Shown: piece after piece, positions 16,895 to 24,533 of the stretch | Position numbering within the stretch: the first letter of the stretch is position 1 | How the letters are laid out: each line of letters begins with the position of its first letter | NCBI RefSeq assembly: GCF_005233515.1 | Contig: NZ_QFZZ01000005.1 | Span: 186,001 to 250,000 of the forward strand | DNA length: 64,000 bases | DNA from: Pseudomonas sp. CFBP13508 | GTDB taxonomy: Bacteria > Pseudomonadota > Gammaproteobacteria > Pseudomonadales > Pseudomonadaceae | Reading direction: 5' to 3' | The notes under the pieces: model-generated | The model's input: only the letters and a program-made list of their open reading frames with translations | Told to the model about the DNA's origin: nothing | Database searches by the model: none | Position numbers and translations under genes: made by a program

Positions 16895-17488
16895 ATGGCC
16901 GAACGTAAGGCGTCTGTCGAGCGCGACACTCTGGAAACCCAGATCAAAGCCTCGATCAACCTTGATGGCACCGGAAAGGCCCGATTCGATATCGGTGTAC
17001 CTTTTCTTGAGCACATGCTGGACCAGATCGCCCGTCACGGGTTGATCGACCTGGATATCGAATGCAAGGGCGACCTGCATATCGACGACCACCATACGGT
17101 GGAAGACGTCGGTATCACCCTCGGCCAGGCCTTCGCCAAAGCAATCGGCGACAAGAAAGGCATCCGTCGCTACGGCCATGCCTACGTGCCGCTCGATGAA
17201 GCGCTGTCGCGCGTGGTGATCGATTTCTCCGGTCGCCCGGGCCTGCAGATGCACGTGCCGTACACCCGCGCCACCGTCGGCGGTTTCGACGTTGACCTGT
17301 TCCAGGAATTCTTCCAGGGCTTCGTCAACCACGCGCTGGTCAGCGTGCACATCGACAACCTGCGCGGCACCAACACTCACCACCAGATCGAAACCGTGTT
17401 CAAGGCTTTCGGCCGCGCGCTGCGCATGGCCGTCGAGCTGGACGAGCGCATGGCCGGGCAAATGCCGTCGACCAAAGGCGTTCTGTAA
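16895..17488 (+). CDS. hisB: Imidazoleglycerol-phosphate dehydratase
   Basis: The 197-residue protein catalyses the sixth step of histidine synthesis. Metal-binding His clusters are visible (IDDHHTVEDVGI and NTHHQIETVFK), with RYGHAYVPLDEALSRVV between them. It is the monofunctional form, without the phosphatase domain of enterobacterial HisB. The ATG at 16895 is preferred to the GTG three bases earlier because GGAG lies at good spacing. Its stop overlaps the hisH start by one base. Confidence 0.97.
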   Translation: MAERKASVERDTLETQIKASINLDGTGKARFDIGVPFLEHMLDQIARHGLIDLDIECKGDLHIDDHHTVEDVGITLGQAFAKAIGDKKGIRRYGHAYVPLDEALSRVVIDFSGRPGLQMHVPYTRATVGGFDVDLFQEFFQGFVNHALVSVHIDNLRGTNTHHQIETVFKAFGRALRMAVELDERMAGQMPSTKGVL

Positions 17489-18126
17489 TGCAGACGGTTG
17501 CAGTTATCGACTACGGCATGGGCAATCTGCACTCGGTGGCCAAGGCGCTTGAGCACGTCGGCGCCGGCAAGGTGCTGATTACCAGCGATGCGAAGGTGAT
17601 TCGCGAAGCTGACCGCGTGGTATTCCCGGGCGTTGGCGCTATTCGCGATTGCATGGCGGAAATCCGTCGCCTCGGCTTCGATTCGCTGGTGCGTGAAGTC
17701 AGCCAGGATCGGCCGTTCCTCGGCATCTGTGTCGGCATGCAAGCCCTGCTCGATACCAGCGAAGAGAACGACGGCGTCGACTGCATCGGCCTGTTCCCCG
17801 GCGCGGTGAAATTCTTCGGCAAGGATCTGCACGAAGACGGCGAGCACCTCAAAGTCCCGCACATGGGCTGGAACGAGGTGAAGCAGAAGATCAGTCACCC
17901 GCTCTGGCATGACATCCCGGATCTGGCGCGTTTCTACTTCGTGCACAGCTACTACATCGCCGCCGCCAATGCGCGTCAGGTGGTAGGCAGCGGTCATTAC
18001 GGTGTCGATTTCGCCGCAGCGCTGGCCGACGGTTCGCGTTTCGCCGTGCAGTTCCACCCGGAGAAAAGCCATACCCATGGCCTGCAACTTCTGCAGAACT
18101 TCGCTGCGTGGGACGGTCGCTGGTAA
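17488..18126 (+). CDS. hisH: Imidazole glycerol phosphate synthase, glutaminase subunit
   Basis: The 212-residue class I glutamine amidotransferase partners with HisF. The catalytic Cys is in FLGICVGMQALL and the His/Glu pair in FAVQFHPEKS near the C-terminus. The N-terminus MQTVAVIDYGMGNLHSVAKA is typical. The start codon shares one base with the hisB stop, so the genes are translationally coupled. Confidence 0.97.
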   Translation: MQTVAVIDYGMGNLHSVAKALEHVGAGKVLITSDAKVIREADRVVFPGVGAIRDCMAEIRRLGFDSLVREVSQDRPFLGICVGMQALLDTSEENDGVDCIGLFPGAVKFFGKDLHEDGEHLKVPHMGWNEVKQKISHPLWHDIPDLARFYFVHSYYIAAANARQVVGSGHYGVDFAAALADGSRFAVQFHPEKSHTHGLQLLQNFAAWDGRW

Positions 18127-18390
18127 ATGGCTGCCAAGAAATCCAAGCCGCCGATCCTGACCCTCACTCCCGAACAGGAGAACGAGGCCAATCGCAAGAT
18201 CCAGCGGTTCATGGAAGACCGTTTCGAGCTGGATCTGGGTTCGTTCGAGGCGGCGGAAATTCTTGAGCTGTTTACCCGCGAGATTGCTCCGCACTATTAC
18301 AACAGGGCGATTTTCGATGTGCAGACCCACCTCAAGGAACGGTTTGAAAGCATCGAAAGTGACCTGTGGGCGCTCGAAAAAAGCAGCTGA
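18127..18390 (+). CDS. DUF2164-family small protein in the his cluster
   Basis: This 87-residue protein begins immediately after the hisH stop with no gap. It is Lys/Pro-rich at the start (KKSKPPILTLTPEQENEANR), then has FMEDRFELDLGSFEAAEILE and IAPHYYNRAIFDVQTHLKER. This matches the DUF2164 family, whose members are small cytosolic proteins of unknown function. Its fixed place between hisH and hisA is a known Pseudomonas layout to the best of my memory. It has no recognised enzymatic motif. Confidence 0.9.
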   Translation: MAAKKSKPPILTLTPEQENEANRKIQRFMEDRFELDLGSFEAAEILELFTREIAPHYYNRAIFDVQTHLKERFESIESDLWALEKSS

Positions 18391-18466
18391 AAGCTACGAG
18401 CTTCAAGCTGCAAGAGTGAAACGAACACACGCATGCTTGCAGCTTGTGGCTTGCAGCTTGCAGCTC
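18391..18466. repeat. AGCTTGC-type palindromic repeat cluster upstream of hisA
   Basis: Short alternating units of AGCTTCAAGCTGCAAG and CTTGCAGCTTG lie in inverted orientation around a 20-bp spacer and can form an imperfect hairpin. The cluster ends 20 bp before the hisA start. A related cluster lies on the other side of hisA. Confidence 0.8.
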
Positions 18467-18485
18467 TTTTGACGAAGGAAAAAGC

Positions 18486-19226
18486 ATGCTGATTATTCCC
18501 GCTATCGATCTCAAGGACGGTGCCTGCGTACGTCTGCGCCAAGGCCGCATGGAAGATTCCACGGTGTTCTCCGATGACCCGGTGAGCATGGCTGCCAAGT
18601 GGGTGGAGGGCGGTTGCCGTCGTCTGCATCTGGTCGACCTCAACGGCGCGTTCGAAGGCCAGCCGGTCAACGGCGAAGTGGTGACCGCGATCGCCAAGCG
18701 CTACCCGACCCTGCCGATCCAGATCGGTGGCGGCATCCGTTCGCTGGAAACCATTGAGCATTACGTCAAGGCCGGCGTCAGCTACGTGATCATCGGCACC
18801 AAAGCCGTAAAAGATCCGGCGTTCGTTGCTGAAGCCTGCCGTGCGTTTCCGGGCAAGATCATTGTCGGTCTGGATGCGAAAGACGGTTTCGTCGCCACCG
18901 ACGGCTGGGCTGAGATCAGCACCGTGCAGGTCATTGACCTGGCCAAGCAGTTCGAAGCCGACGGCGTGTCCTCGATCGTTTATACCGACATCGCCAAAGA
19001 CGGCATGATGCAGGGCTGCAACGTACCGTTCACCGCTGCGCTGGCCGCTGCCACCAGGATTCCAGTGATCGCTTCCGGCGGCATCCATAACCTGGGTGAC
19101 ATCAAGTCGCTGCTCGACGCCAAGGCACCGGGCATCATCGGCGCGATCACGGGCCGCGCGATCTATGAGGGCACTTTGGATGTTGCAGAGGCTCAAGCTT
19201 TTTGTGATGGCTACGCGGCCAGATAA
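18486..19226 (+). CDS. hisA: ProFAR isomerase (phosphoribosylformimino-AICAR-P isomerase)
   Basis: The 246-residue TIM barrel catalyses the Amadori step before HisHF. Motifs are MLIIPAIDLKDGACVRLRQG (catalytic Asp), the phosphate loop IGGGIRSLETIE and the second phosphate loop IASGGIHNLGD. It starts at the ATG at 18486 with GAAGGAA upstream. An in-frame extension to 18444 runs into repeat DNA and is rejected. Confidence 0.97.
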   Translation: MLIIPAIDLKDGACVRLRQGRMEDSTVFSDDPVSMAAKWVEGGCRRLHLVDLNGAFEGQPVNGEVVTAIAKRYPTLPIQIGGGIRSLETIEHYVKAGVSYVIIGTKAVKDPAFVAEACRAFPGKIIVGLDAKDGFVATDGWAEISTVQVIDLAKQFEADGVSSIVYTDIAKDGMMQGCNVPFTAALAAATRIPVIASGGIHNLGDIKSLLDAKAPGIIGAITGRAIYEGTLDVAEAQAFCDGYAAR

Positions 19227-19228
19227 AA

Positions 19229-19315
19229 GCAGCTTCAAGTTGCAAGCTGCGAGCTGCAAGTTAGAAGCGCGACCGCAATCCGCCCTTTCTTGCAGCTTGA
19301 AGCTTGAAGCTTCTT
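19229..19315. repeat. AGCTTGC-type palindromic repeat cluster downstream of hisA
   Basis: The units GCAGCTTCAAGTTGCAAGCT and CTTGCAGCTTGAAGCTTGAA lie in inverted orientation around ~28 bp. The same family flanks the other side of hisA. It fills nearly the whole hisA-hisF gap and could form a stable hairpin in the mRNA. Confidence 0.8.
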
Positions 19316-19333
19316 AATCGGAGATTAAGTCTT

Positions 19334-20104
19334 ATGGCGTTAGCCAAGCGCATCATCCCTTGCCTGGACGTGGACAACGGCCGGGTCGTCAAAGGTGTGA
19401 AGTTCGAGAACATCCGCGACGCCGGTGACCCGGTGGAAATCGCCCGTCGCTACGACGAGCAGGGCGCCGACGAGATTACCTTTCTCGACATCACCGCCAG
19501 CGTCGATGGCCGTGACACCACGCTGCATACCGTCGAGCGCATGGCCAGCCAGGTGTTCATTCCGCTGACCGTCGGCGGTGGCGTGCGTACCGTGCAGGAC
19601 ATCCGCAACCTGCTCAATGCCGGCGCGGACAAGGTGTCGATCAACACCGCTGCCGTGTTCAACCCGGAATTCGTTGGCGAAGCCGCGCAGCATTTCGGCT
19701 CGCAGTGCATCGTCGTTGCCATCGACGCCAAGAAAGTCTCCGGCCCCGGCGAAACCCCGCGCTGGGAAATCTTCACCCACGGCGGGCGCAAGCCGACCGG
19801 TCTCGACGCAGTCGAGTGGGCGAAGAAAATGGAAGGCCTCGGTGCCGGCGAGATCCTGCTGACCAGTATGGATCAGGACGGCATGAAAAACGGCTTCGAC
19901 CTCGGCGTGACCCGCGCCATCAGCGACGCGCTGGGCATTCCGGTGATCGCTTCCGGTGGCGTCGGCAATTTGCAGCATCTGGCCGACGGCATTCTCGAAG
20001 GCCATGCCAGTGCGGTGCTGGCGGCAAGTATTTTCCACTTCGGCGAATACACCGTGCAGGAAGCCAAGGCCTACATGTCGCATCGCGGCATCGTCATGCG
20101 CTAA
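19334..20104 (+). CDS. hisF: Imidazole glycerol phosphate synthase, cyclase subunit
   Basis: The 256-residue TIM-barrel cyclase makes IGP and AICAR with ammonia from HisH. Motifs are MALAKRIIPCLDVDNGRVVK (catalytic Asp11), DEITFLDITAS, and the second catalytic Asp in LLTSMDQDGMKNGFD. The start ATG at 19334 follows GGAG at slightly long spacing. An upstream in-frame extension lies in repeat DNA. Confidence 0.97.
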   Translation: MALAKRIIPCLDVDNGRVVKGVKFENIRDAGDPVEIARRYDEQGADEITFLDITASVDGRDTTLHTVERMASQVFIPLTVGGGVRTVQDIRNLLNAGADKVSINTAAVFNPEFVGEAAQHFGSQCIVVAIDAKKVSGPGETPRWEIFTHGGRKPTGLDAVEWAKKMEGLGAGEILLTSMDQDGMKNGFDLGVTRAISDALGIPVIASGGVGNLQHLADGILEGHASAVLAASIFHFGEYTVQEAKAYMSHRGIVMR

Positions 20105-20125
20105 AGCGTACAGGCCAGTGGACAG

Positions 20126-20160
20126 CATGGCGCGCCCAAGGCACTCTTGGGCACGCCATG
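20126..20160. repeat. 35-bp near-perfect palindrome after hisF
   Basis: Outer arms CATGGCG/CGCCATG and inner arms CCCAAG/CTTGGG lie around a 5-nt loop, with one two-base mismatch. There is no T run, so it is not a classical terminator. It could still stabilise the hisF 3' end. It sits 18 bp before the next gene. Confidence 0.7.
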
Positions 20161-20177
20161 GATTCCGGTAGCCCGAC

Positions 20178-20933
20178 ATGATCAAACGCCTGCTTGTTGT
20201 TCTCGCCAGCGCCTCGTTGTTGTTCATCAGCAATGCCCGGGCCGAAACCAGTCCCGACACCGATCTGGTGCTGCTCACCGAGAACTTCCCGCCTTACAAC
20301 ATGGCGAAGAACGGCAAGAATTTCGCCCAGGGCGACAACATCAACGGTATTGCCACGGACATCGTTCGCGAGATGTTCCAGCGCGCCGGCCTCACTTACA
20401 GCCTGACCCTGCGTTTCCCCTGGGAGCGTGTCTACAAGCTCGCCCTGGAAAATCCCGGTTATGGGGCCTTCGTCATGGCGCGCCTGCCCGATCGCGAAAA
20501 ACTCTTCAAATGGGTCGGCCCGATCGGACCCGACGACTGGATCCTGCTGGCCAAGGCTGACAGCAAGATCACCCTGGAAACCCTCAATGATGCACGCAAA
20601 TACAGGATCGGCGCCTACAAGGGCGATGCGATTGCCGAGACCCTGACCAAACAGGGCCTCAAACCGCTGGTGGTGCTGCGCGATCAGGACAATGCGAAGA
20701 AACTCGTCAACGGCCAGATCGATCTCTGGGCTACCGGGGATCCTGCCGGCCGTTATCTGGCGCGGCAGGATGGCGTGACCGGTCTGAAGACCGTGCTGCG
20801 CTTCAACAGCGCCGAACTGTATCTGGCACTGAACAAGGATGTGTCAGATACAGTCGTTGCCAGGTTGCAGGCTGCGCTTGATCAGATGCGCAAGGACGGA
20901 GTTGTCGACGAGATCATGGGACGCTATCTGTAG
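20178..20933 (+). CDS. Periplasmic amino-acid-type solute-binding protein (SBP_bac_3-like)
   Basis: The 251-residue protein has a clear signal peptide (MIKRLLVVLASASLLFISNA, cleavage after ARA). It is followed by the solute-binding fold LVLLTENFPPYNMAKNG and RRAGLTY-type helices. The sequence lacks neighbouring ABC permease genes, so it is an orphan binding protein. Such orphans can serve a distant transporter or a sensor. Its 3' end overlaps the convergent Vps62-family gene by 20 bp. Confidence 0.85.
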   Translation: MIKRLLVVLASASLLFISNARAETSPDTDLVLLTENFPPYNMAKNGKNFAQGDNINGIATDIVREMFQRAGLTYSLTLRFPWERVYKLALENPGYGAFVMARLPDREKLFKWVGPIGPDDWILLAKADSKITLETLNDARKYRIGAYKGDAIAETLTKQGLKPLVVLRDQDNAKKLVNGQIDLWATGDPAGRYLARQDGVTGLKTVLRFNSAELYLALNKDVSDTVVARLQAALDQMRKDGVVDEIMGRYL

Positions 20934-22287
20934 TCACTGGCAACTCTGTGCTTGTTGGCAACGCTGCGGCTTCGTTATCCGTTTCGTCCTCGACTGTTGC
21001 GCTTTGCATGTGCGCGGCCTCGGCAGGCAGGACTGTCGCGTTTGGTTGCGGTGGTGTGTACACGCTGAAGTGCAGGTTCTTGCCATCGGTGTAGCTGACG
21101 ACGCTGCCGATCTGTGTGCCGTCCGCGCGCAGCAGCTTATAGTCACTCTGAGTCAGATACACCGCCATCGAGCTGTTGCCGGCCACGATAGCCGCGACCT
21201 CGATAGGTGCCGGGTTGAGCCATTCGTTCGAGTGCATTTCACACTGGGTGAAATCATTGTTCAACCGCGCCGAAAACAGAAAGGGTTGGGACAGATTGCT
21301 CTGCCACTGTGCGCCGAACTCGATCAAAGTGGCGCTGGTAAACAGGCGCAGTCTATCGTTTTGTTGCAGGCGGGGGGCGACCCAGCGGACGGTCTTGTTG
21401 CTGTCTTCCGTGTTGTGGCAATGGCCAACGAGCTGATAATGATCCGTGCGCTGTAGCAGATACTCAGGTGACTGACTGAGCTGTTGGCGTCGGGTGAGCT
21501 GTGGGTCTTTTACGATGAACCAAGGCAGTCGCGCGCTGTAGGCAGGTTGCTCGGGCACCCGCAGGTCGGGTGGCGTGACATCCGCAAGGACTGGCACGGC
21601 GGGGCGTGCATTGACGTCAATCTCAATCGGGATACGCAGGGAATAAATGGTGAAATTGGCGGGTTTGGAATAACTCTTCAAGCCGACGAAGGTGCCGGGC
21701 GCCAGATGGATTTCATCCGCAGGCGCCGAAGGCGGAACGGCGCTCCACGTGCTGATGCTTTGTCGGGCTCCACTGCCCTTGTCTGTCCACACCGATTCAG
21801 CCAGGCCGGAAGCAATCAAGAGGTCGGCACGGACGCAACGGACAGCGTTCAAAGAAGGCTTTGCGTGACCGTCGGAGCAGACCGAACCGAGCGCTACATA
21901 CCCTTGCGGAGGAATGGGTCGCCAGATCGCCCCGTCCTTTTTCGAGCCTGAGCCTGTGTCTTGCCAGATCAGTTCATAGTCGTCAGGACGGCGCAACGCG
22001 CTGCCTTTTGCGGGATCCGCACTGGGTGTCGCCGCTTCGCAAACCACAGCCACCGCATGTCTGTCAGTAATGTTGTCATGGTCATCAATCGCCACGTCGC
22101 CCAACGGAAAGTAACCCGGCAGCACATCGGCAGGTGGCGTGGGCCGCCAGAAGGCAGCCGGTTTTGCCCGGGATCCAGCGGTATCCCAGATGCGCAGAAA
22201 CTCCGTCGTAAAGCTGATCAGCAAATTGTCGTTTCGGATGGGTTGCATTTGCCTGGCTGGCAAAGCGGTAGTCTCATGAGTAGTCAT
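20914..22287 (-). CDS. Vps62-related (DUF946-like) protein
   Basis: The protein has 457 aa from MTTHETTALPARQ. It contains three tandem variants of a tryptophan/proline motif: FWRPTPPADVLPGYFPLGDV (~50-70), IWRPIPPQGYVALGSV (~125-140) and a third degenerate TWSAVPPS unit (~180). This pattern is that of the Vps62 family, best known in fungi and plants and found sporadically in bacteria. No signal peptide is seen, and the C-terminal ~60 residues are acidic and low-complexity. The cellular role of bacterial members is unknown to me. It is transcribed alone and has a strongly structured leader overlapping its ribosome binding site. Confidence 0.75.
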   Translation of the reverse strand: MTTHETTALPARQMQPIRNDNLLISFTTEFLRIWDTAGSRAKPAAFWRPTPPADVLPGYFPLGDVAIDDHDNITDRHAVAVVCEAATPSADPAKGSALRRPDDYELIWQDTGSGSKKDGAIWRPIPPQGYVALGSVCSDGHAKPSLNAVRCVRADLLIASGLAESVWTDKGSGARQSISTWSAVPPSAPADEIHLAPGTFVGLKSYSKPANFTIYSLRIPIEIDVNARPAVPVLADVTPPDLRVPEQPAYSARLPWFIVKDPQLTRRQQLSQSPEYLLQRTDHYQLVGHCHNTEDSNKTVRWVAPRLQQNDRLRLFTSATLIEFGAQWQSNLSQPFLFSARLNNDFTQCEMHSNEWLNPAPIEVAAIVAGNSSMAVYLTQSDYKLLRADGTQIGSVVSYTDGKNLHFSVYTPPQPNATVLPAEAAHMQSATVEDETDNEAAALPTSTELPVTTDSVP

Positions 22288-22290
22288 TGC

Positions 22291-22354
22291 GATTCCTGAT
22301 AGTGAAAGCGACGCAGGGGCGTCGCGACCTGTTGCAGGTCGCACTATCGGAATC
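22291..22354 (-). promoter_or_regulatory. Three-way-junction RNA leader sequestering the Vps62 gene ribosome binding site (candidate)
   Basis: A closing stem pairs 22291-22304 with 22342-22354 (GATTCC/GGAATC and GATAGTG/CACTATC with one bulged base). It encloses two hairpins, GCGACGC/GCGTCGC (22308-22325) and GACCTG/CAGGTC (22326-22340). On the minus strand the 3' arm of the closing stem contains the AGGAA ribosome binding sequence, five bases before the ATG. This suggests structure-controlled translation. A mobile palindromic element is the alternative. Confidence 0.55.
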
Positions 22355-22403
22355 GGGGGCGGTTACCGGGTGGTAAATATGTATGTGCCAACGTCACAGG
22401 GCG

Positions 22404-23180
22404 TTACCGGTAAACGCCGTCCTTGCCATGGCCGGCCATGGCGCGGTTGCTGCGCACGCTGATCATCTGCCGGATATCGATCCAGTCGATACCCTGCGCC
22501 TTCAGCCTGGGCAGTTCGCGCTCGAGCACCGCCAGGGTCTGCGGATACGGATGGCCGATCATCACCGCTGAACCCTGTTTGTGCGCCAGAGCGATTGCGG
22601 TCTGCAGTTGAGTGGAAATCGCCGCTTCGGTGCGTTCGTCATCGAGAAATACATCGCGGGAAACGCTGGCCAGATCGATTTTCTGTGCCTGCTGCGCAGC
22701 GACTGTCTTGGCGCTGGTGCGGCTGTCGACGAAGAACTTGTGCCGGTGCTGCAACTCAGCCATCAACCACGCCATCGCCGCCGGCTGCGCGGTCATGCGG
22801 CTGCCCATGTGATTGTTGATGCCGGCAGTGAACGGGACTTTCTCGAACGCGGCATTCAGGCGTTTCTGCAGTTCTTCGATGGGCAGTTCGGGGTGCCAGG
22901 CGTACGGTCCGGTGGCCGGGTCCATCGGCATGTGCAGGATGACGATCTTGCCGGCGCGATGGGCCTCGCGGGCAAACTCGGTGGCGTGGGGCGTATCGGG
23001 CATGATCGCTGCCGTGACCGGGCCGGGCAGGGCGAGCACGCGGCGATCCCGGGGCAGATTCTGCCCCAGGTCATCGATGATCAGTGTCAGGTAGGCTTTG
23101 TGCGGCGTGGAGCCGGCGGGCTCCGCTTGGGCAAAACCCGCCAGACAGCACAACAGAGCGCAGACGAAACGCAGCAACAT
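22404..23180 (-). CDS. Divergent polysaccharide deacetylase family protein
   Basis: The 258-residue protein has a signal peptide (MLLRFVCALLCCLAGFAQA). It has the divergent deacetylase signature LTLIIDDLGQNLPRDR (paired Asp), VILHMPMDP, a zinc-type His in GINNHMGSRMT and the DSRTSAKTVA segment. It is periplasmic and probably acts on peptidoglycan or another cell-wall glycan. It lies 2 bp from ctpA in the gpmI-envC-ctpA-deacetylase array, a conserved Pseudomonas order that points to cell-envelope remodelling. Confidence 0.9.
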   Translation of the reverse strand: MLLRFVCALLCCLAGFAQAEPAGSTPHKAYLTLIIDDLGQNLPRDRRVLALPGPVTAAIMPDTPHATEFAREAHRAGKIVILHMPMDPATGPYAWHPELPIEELQKRLNAAFEKVPFTAGINNHMGSRMTAQPAAMAWLMAELQHRHKFFVDSRTSAKTVAAQQAQKIDLASVSRDVFLDDERTEAAISTQLQTAIALAHKQGSAVMIGHPYPQTLAVLERELPRLKAQGIDWIDIRQMISVRSNRAMAGHGKDGVYR

Positions 23181-23182
23181 CC

Positions 23183-24502
23183 TCAGCGGCCGGAGGTGAT
23201 GCTCAGGCCTTTGAGCAGGCTCAGGGCCTGGGCCAACTGGTAATCGTCATCCTGCGGCATGGCTTTGGCCTTGCCAGCCGAACCACTCGGTTTGTCGGCG
23301 CCGCCGTTGCCGTTGCCCAGGTGACCTTGCAGATCGGCTTCCTTGAAGTATTCGCTGTCGGCTTCGTTGGTGATCTTGGCGCGGCGCACTTCGATGTCCG
23401 GCACGATGCCCTGGGCCTGGATCGAGCGGCCGTTCGGCGTGAAATACAGCGCGGTGGTGATCTTCAGCGCGCGGTCGTTGTTCAGCGGCAGCACGGTCTG
23501 CACCGAGCCCTTGCCGAAACTGGTGGTGCCCATGACCACGGCACGTTTCTGGTCCTGCAGGGCGCCGGCGACGATTTCCGAAGCCGAGGCACTGCCGCCG
23601 TTGATCAGCACGACCATCGGCACCGCTTCGCTCTCGTCCTTGCCGGTGGCGGAGAAGCGCAATTCGGAGTTGGCGATGCGGCCCTTGGTGTAGACGATCA
23701 GGCCTTTGGTGATGAAGTGGTCGACCACTTCCACCGCCGATTGCAGCACGCCACCCGGGTTGTTGCGCAGGTCGAGAATGATGCCGTTGAGCTTCTTGCC
23801 GTTGTCCTTGCGCAGTTTGGCCAGAGCCTTGGAGACTTCTTCGCCGGTCTTGACCTGGAACTGGGTAATGCGGATGTAGCCGTAGCCCGATTCCAGCAGC
23901 TGCGCCTTGACGCTCTTGACCTGAATCACTGCGCGCGCCAGGGTCACGTCGAATGGCGTGCCGCCGTCGCGAACCAGGGTCAGGGTGATTTTCTGGCCGA
24001 TCTTGCCGCGCATCTTGTCGACGGCTTCAGTCATGGTCTGGCCACGCGTTGGCTGGCCGTTGATCTTGACGATGAAGTCACCAGCCTGAATGCCAGCCTT
24101 AGATGCCGGGGTGTCATCGATCGGCGAGACGACCTTGATGAAGCCGTCTTCGGCGCCGACTTCGATGCCCAGACCGCCGAACTCACCACTGGTGCTTTCC
24201 TGCAGCTCGGTGAAGTCTTCCGGGCCAAGGTAGGCCGAATGCGGATCGAGATTGCTGAGCATGCCCTTGATCGCGTTTTCCAGCAGGGTCTTGTCGTCCA
24301 CAGGCTCGACGTACGCGGCTTTGATCCGGTCCATGACCTCGGCGAAGGTGCGCAGCTCTTCCAGCGGCAACGGCGCCTTGGCGGTCGCGGCAGTGCCTGC
24401 CGGAGTGACGGTCGGGGCCGGTTGTGCGGCGAACGCCAGAGGCGCGCCGATCACCAGAGCGATCGTCAGGGCCAGCGAGGTAAGGCGGGACAAATGCAGC
24501 AT
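23183..24502 (-). CDS. ctpA: S41 carboxyl-terminal processing protease
   Basis: The 439-residue periplasmic protease has a signal peptide (MLHLSRLTSLALTIALVIGA). A PDZ domain (~95-170, GGLGIEVGAEDGFIKVVSPI) is followed by the S41 catalytic domain with Ser in NGGSASASEIVAGAL and Lys in TTSFGKGSVQTVLPL. In P. aeruginosa CtpA, with its adaptor LbcA, degrades peptidoglycan cross-link hydrolases. The gene sits next to envC, itself a regulator of cell-wall amidases. Confidence 0.95.
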   Translation of the reverse strand: MLHLSRLTSLALTIALVIGAPLAFAAQPAPTVTPAGTAATAKAPLPLEELRTFAEVMDRIKAAYVEPVDDKTLLENAIKGMLSNLDPHSAYLGPEDFTELQESTSGEFGGLGIEVGAEDGFIKVVSPIDDTPASKAGIQAGDFIVKINGQPTRGQTMTEAVDKMRGKIGQKITLTLVRDGGTPFDVTLARAVIQVKSVKAQLLESGYGYIRITQFQVKTGEEVSKALAKLRKDNGKKLNGIILDLRNNPGGVLQSAVEVVDHFITKGLIVYTKGRIANSELRFSATGKDESEAVPMVVLINGGSASASEIVAGALQDQKRAVVMGTTSFGKGSVQTVLPLNNDRALKITTALYFTPNGRSIQAQGIVPDIEVRRAKITNEADSEYFKEADLQGHLGNGNGGADKPSGSAGKAKAMPQDDDYQLAQALSLLKGLSITSGR

Positions 24503-24533
24503 GTCGAACGAACTCCTGAATTAGATGCCGTGC

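Noticed and set aside
18391..19315. Repeated AGCTTGC words as a CRISPR or toxin array
   Set aside because: Units are short, inverted and irregular, with no spacer structure.
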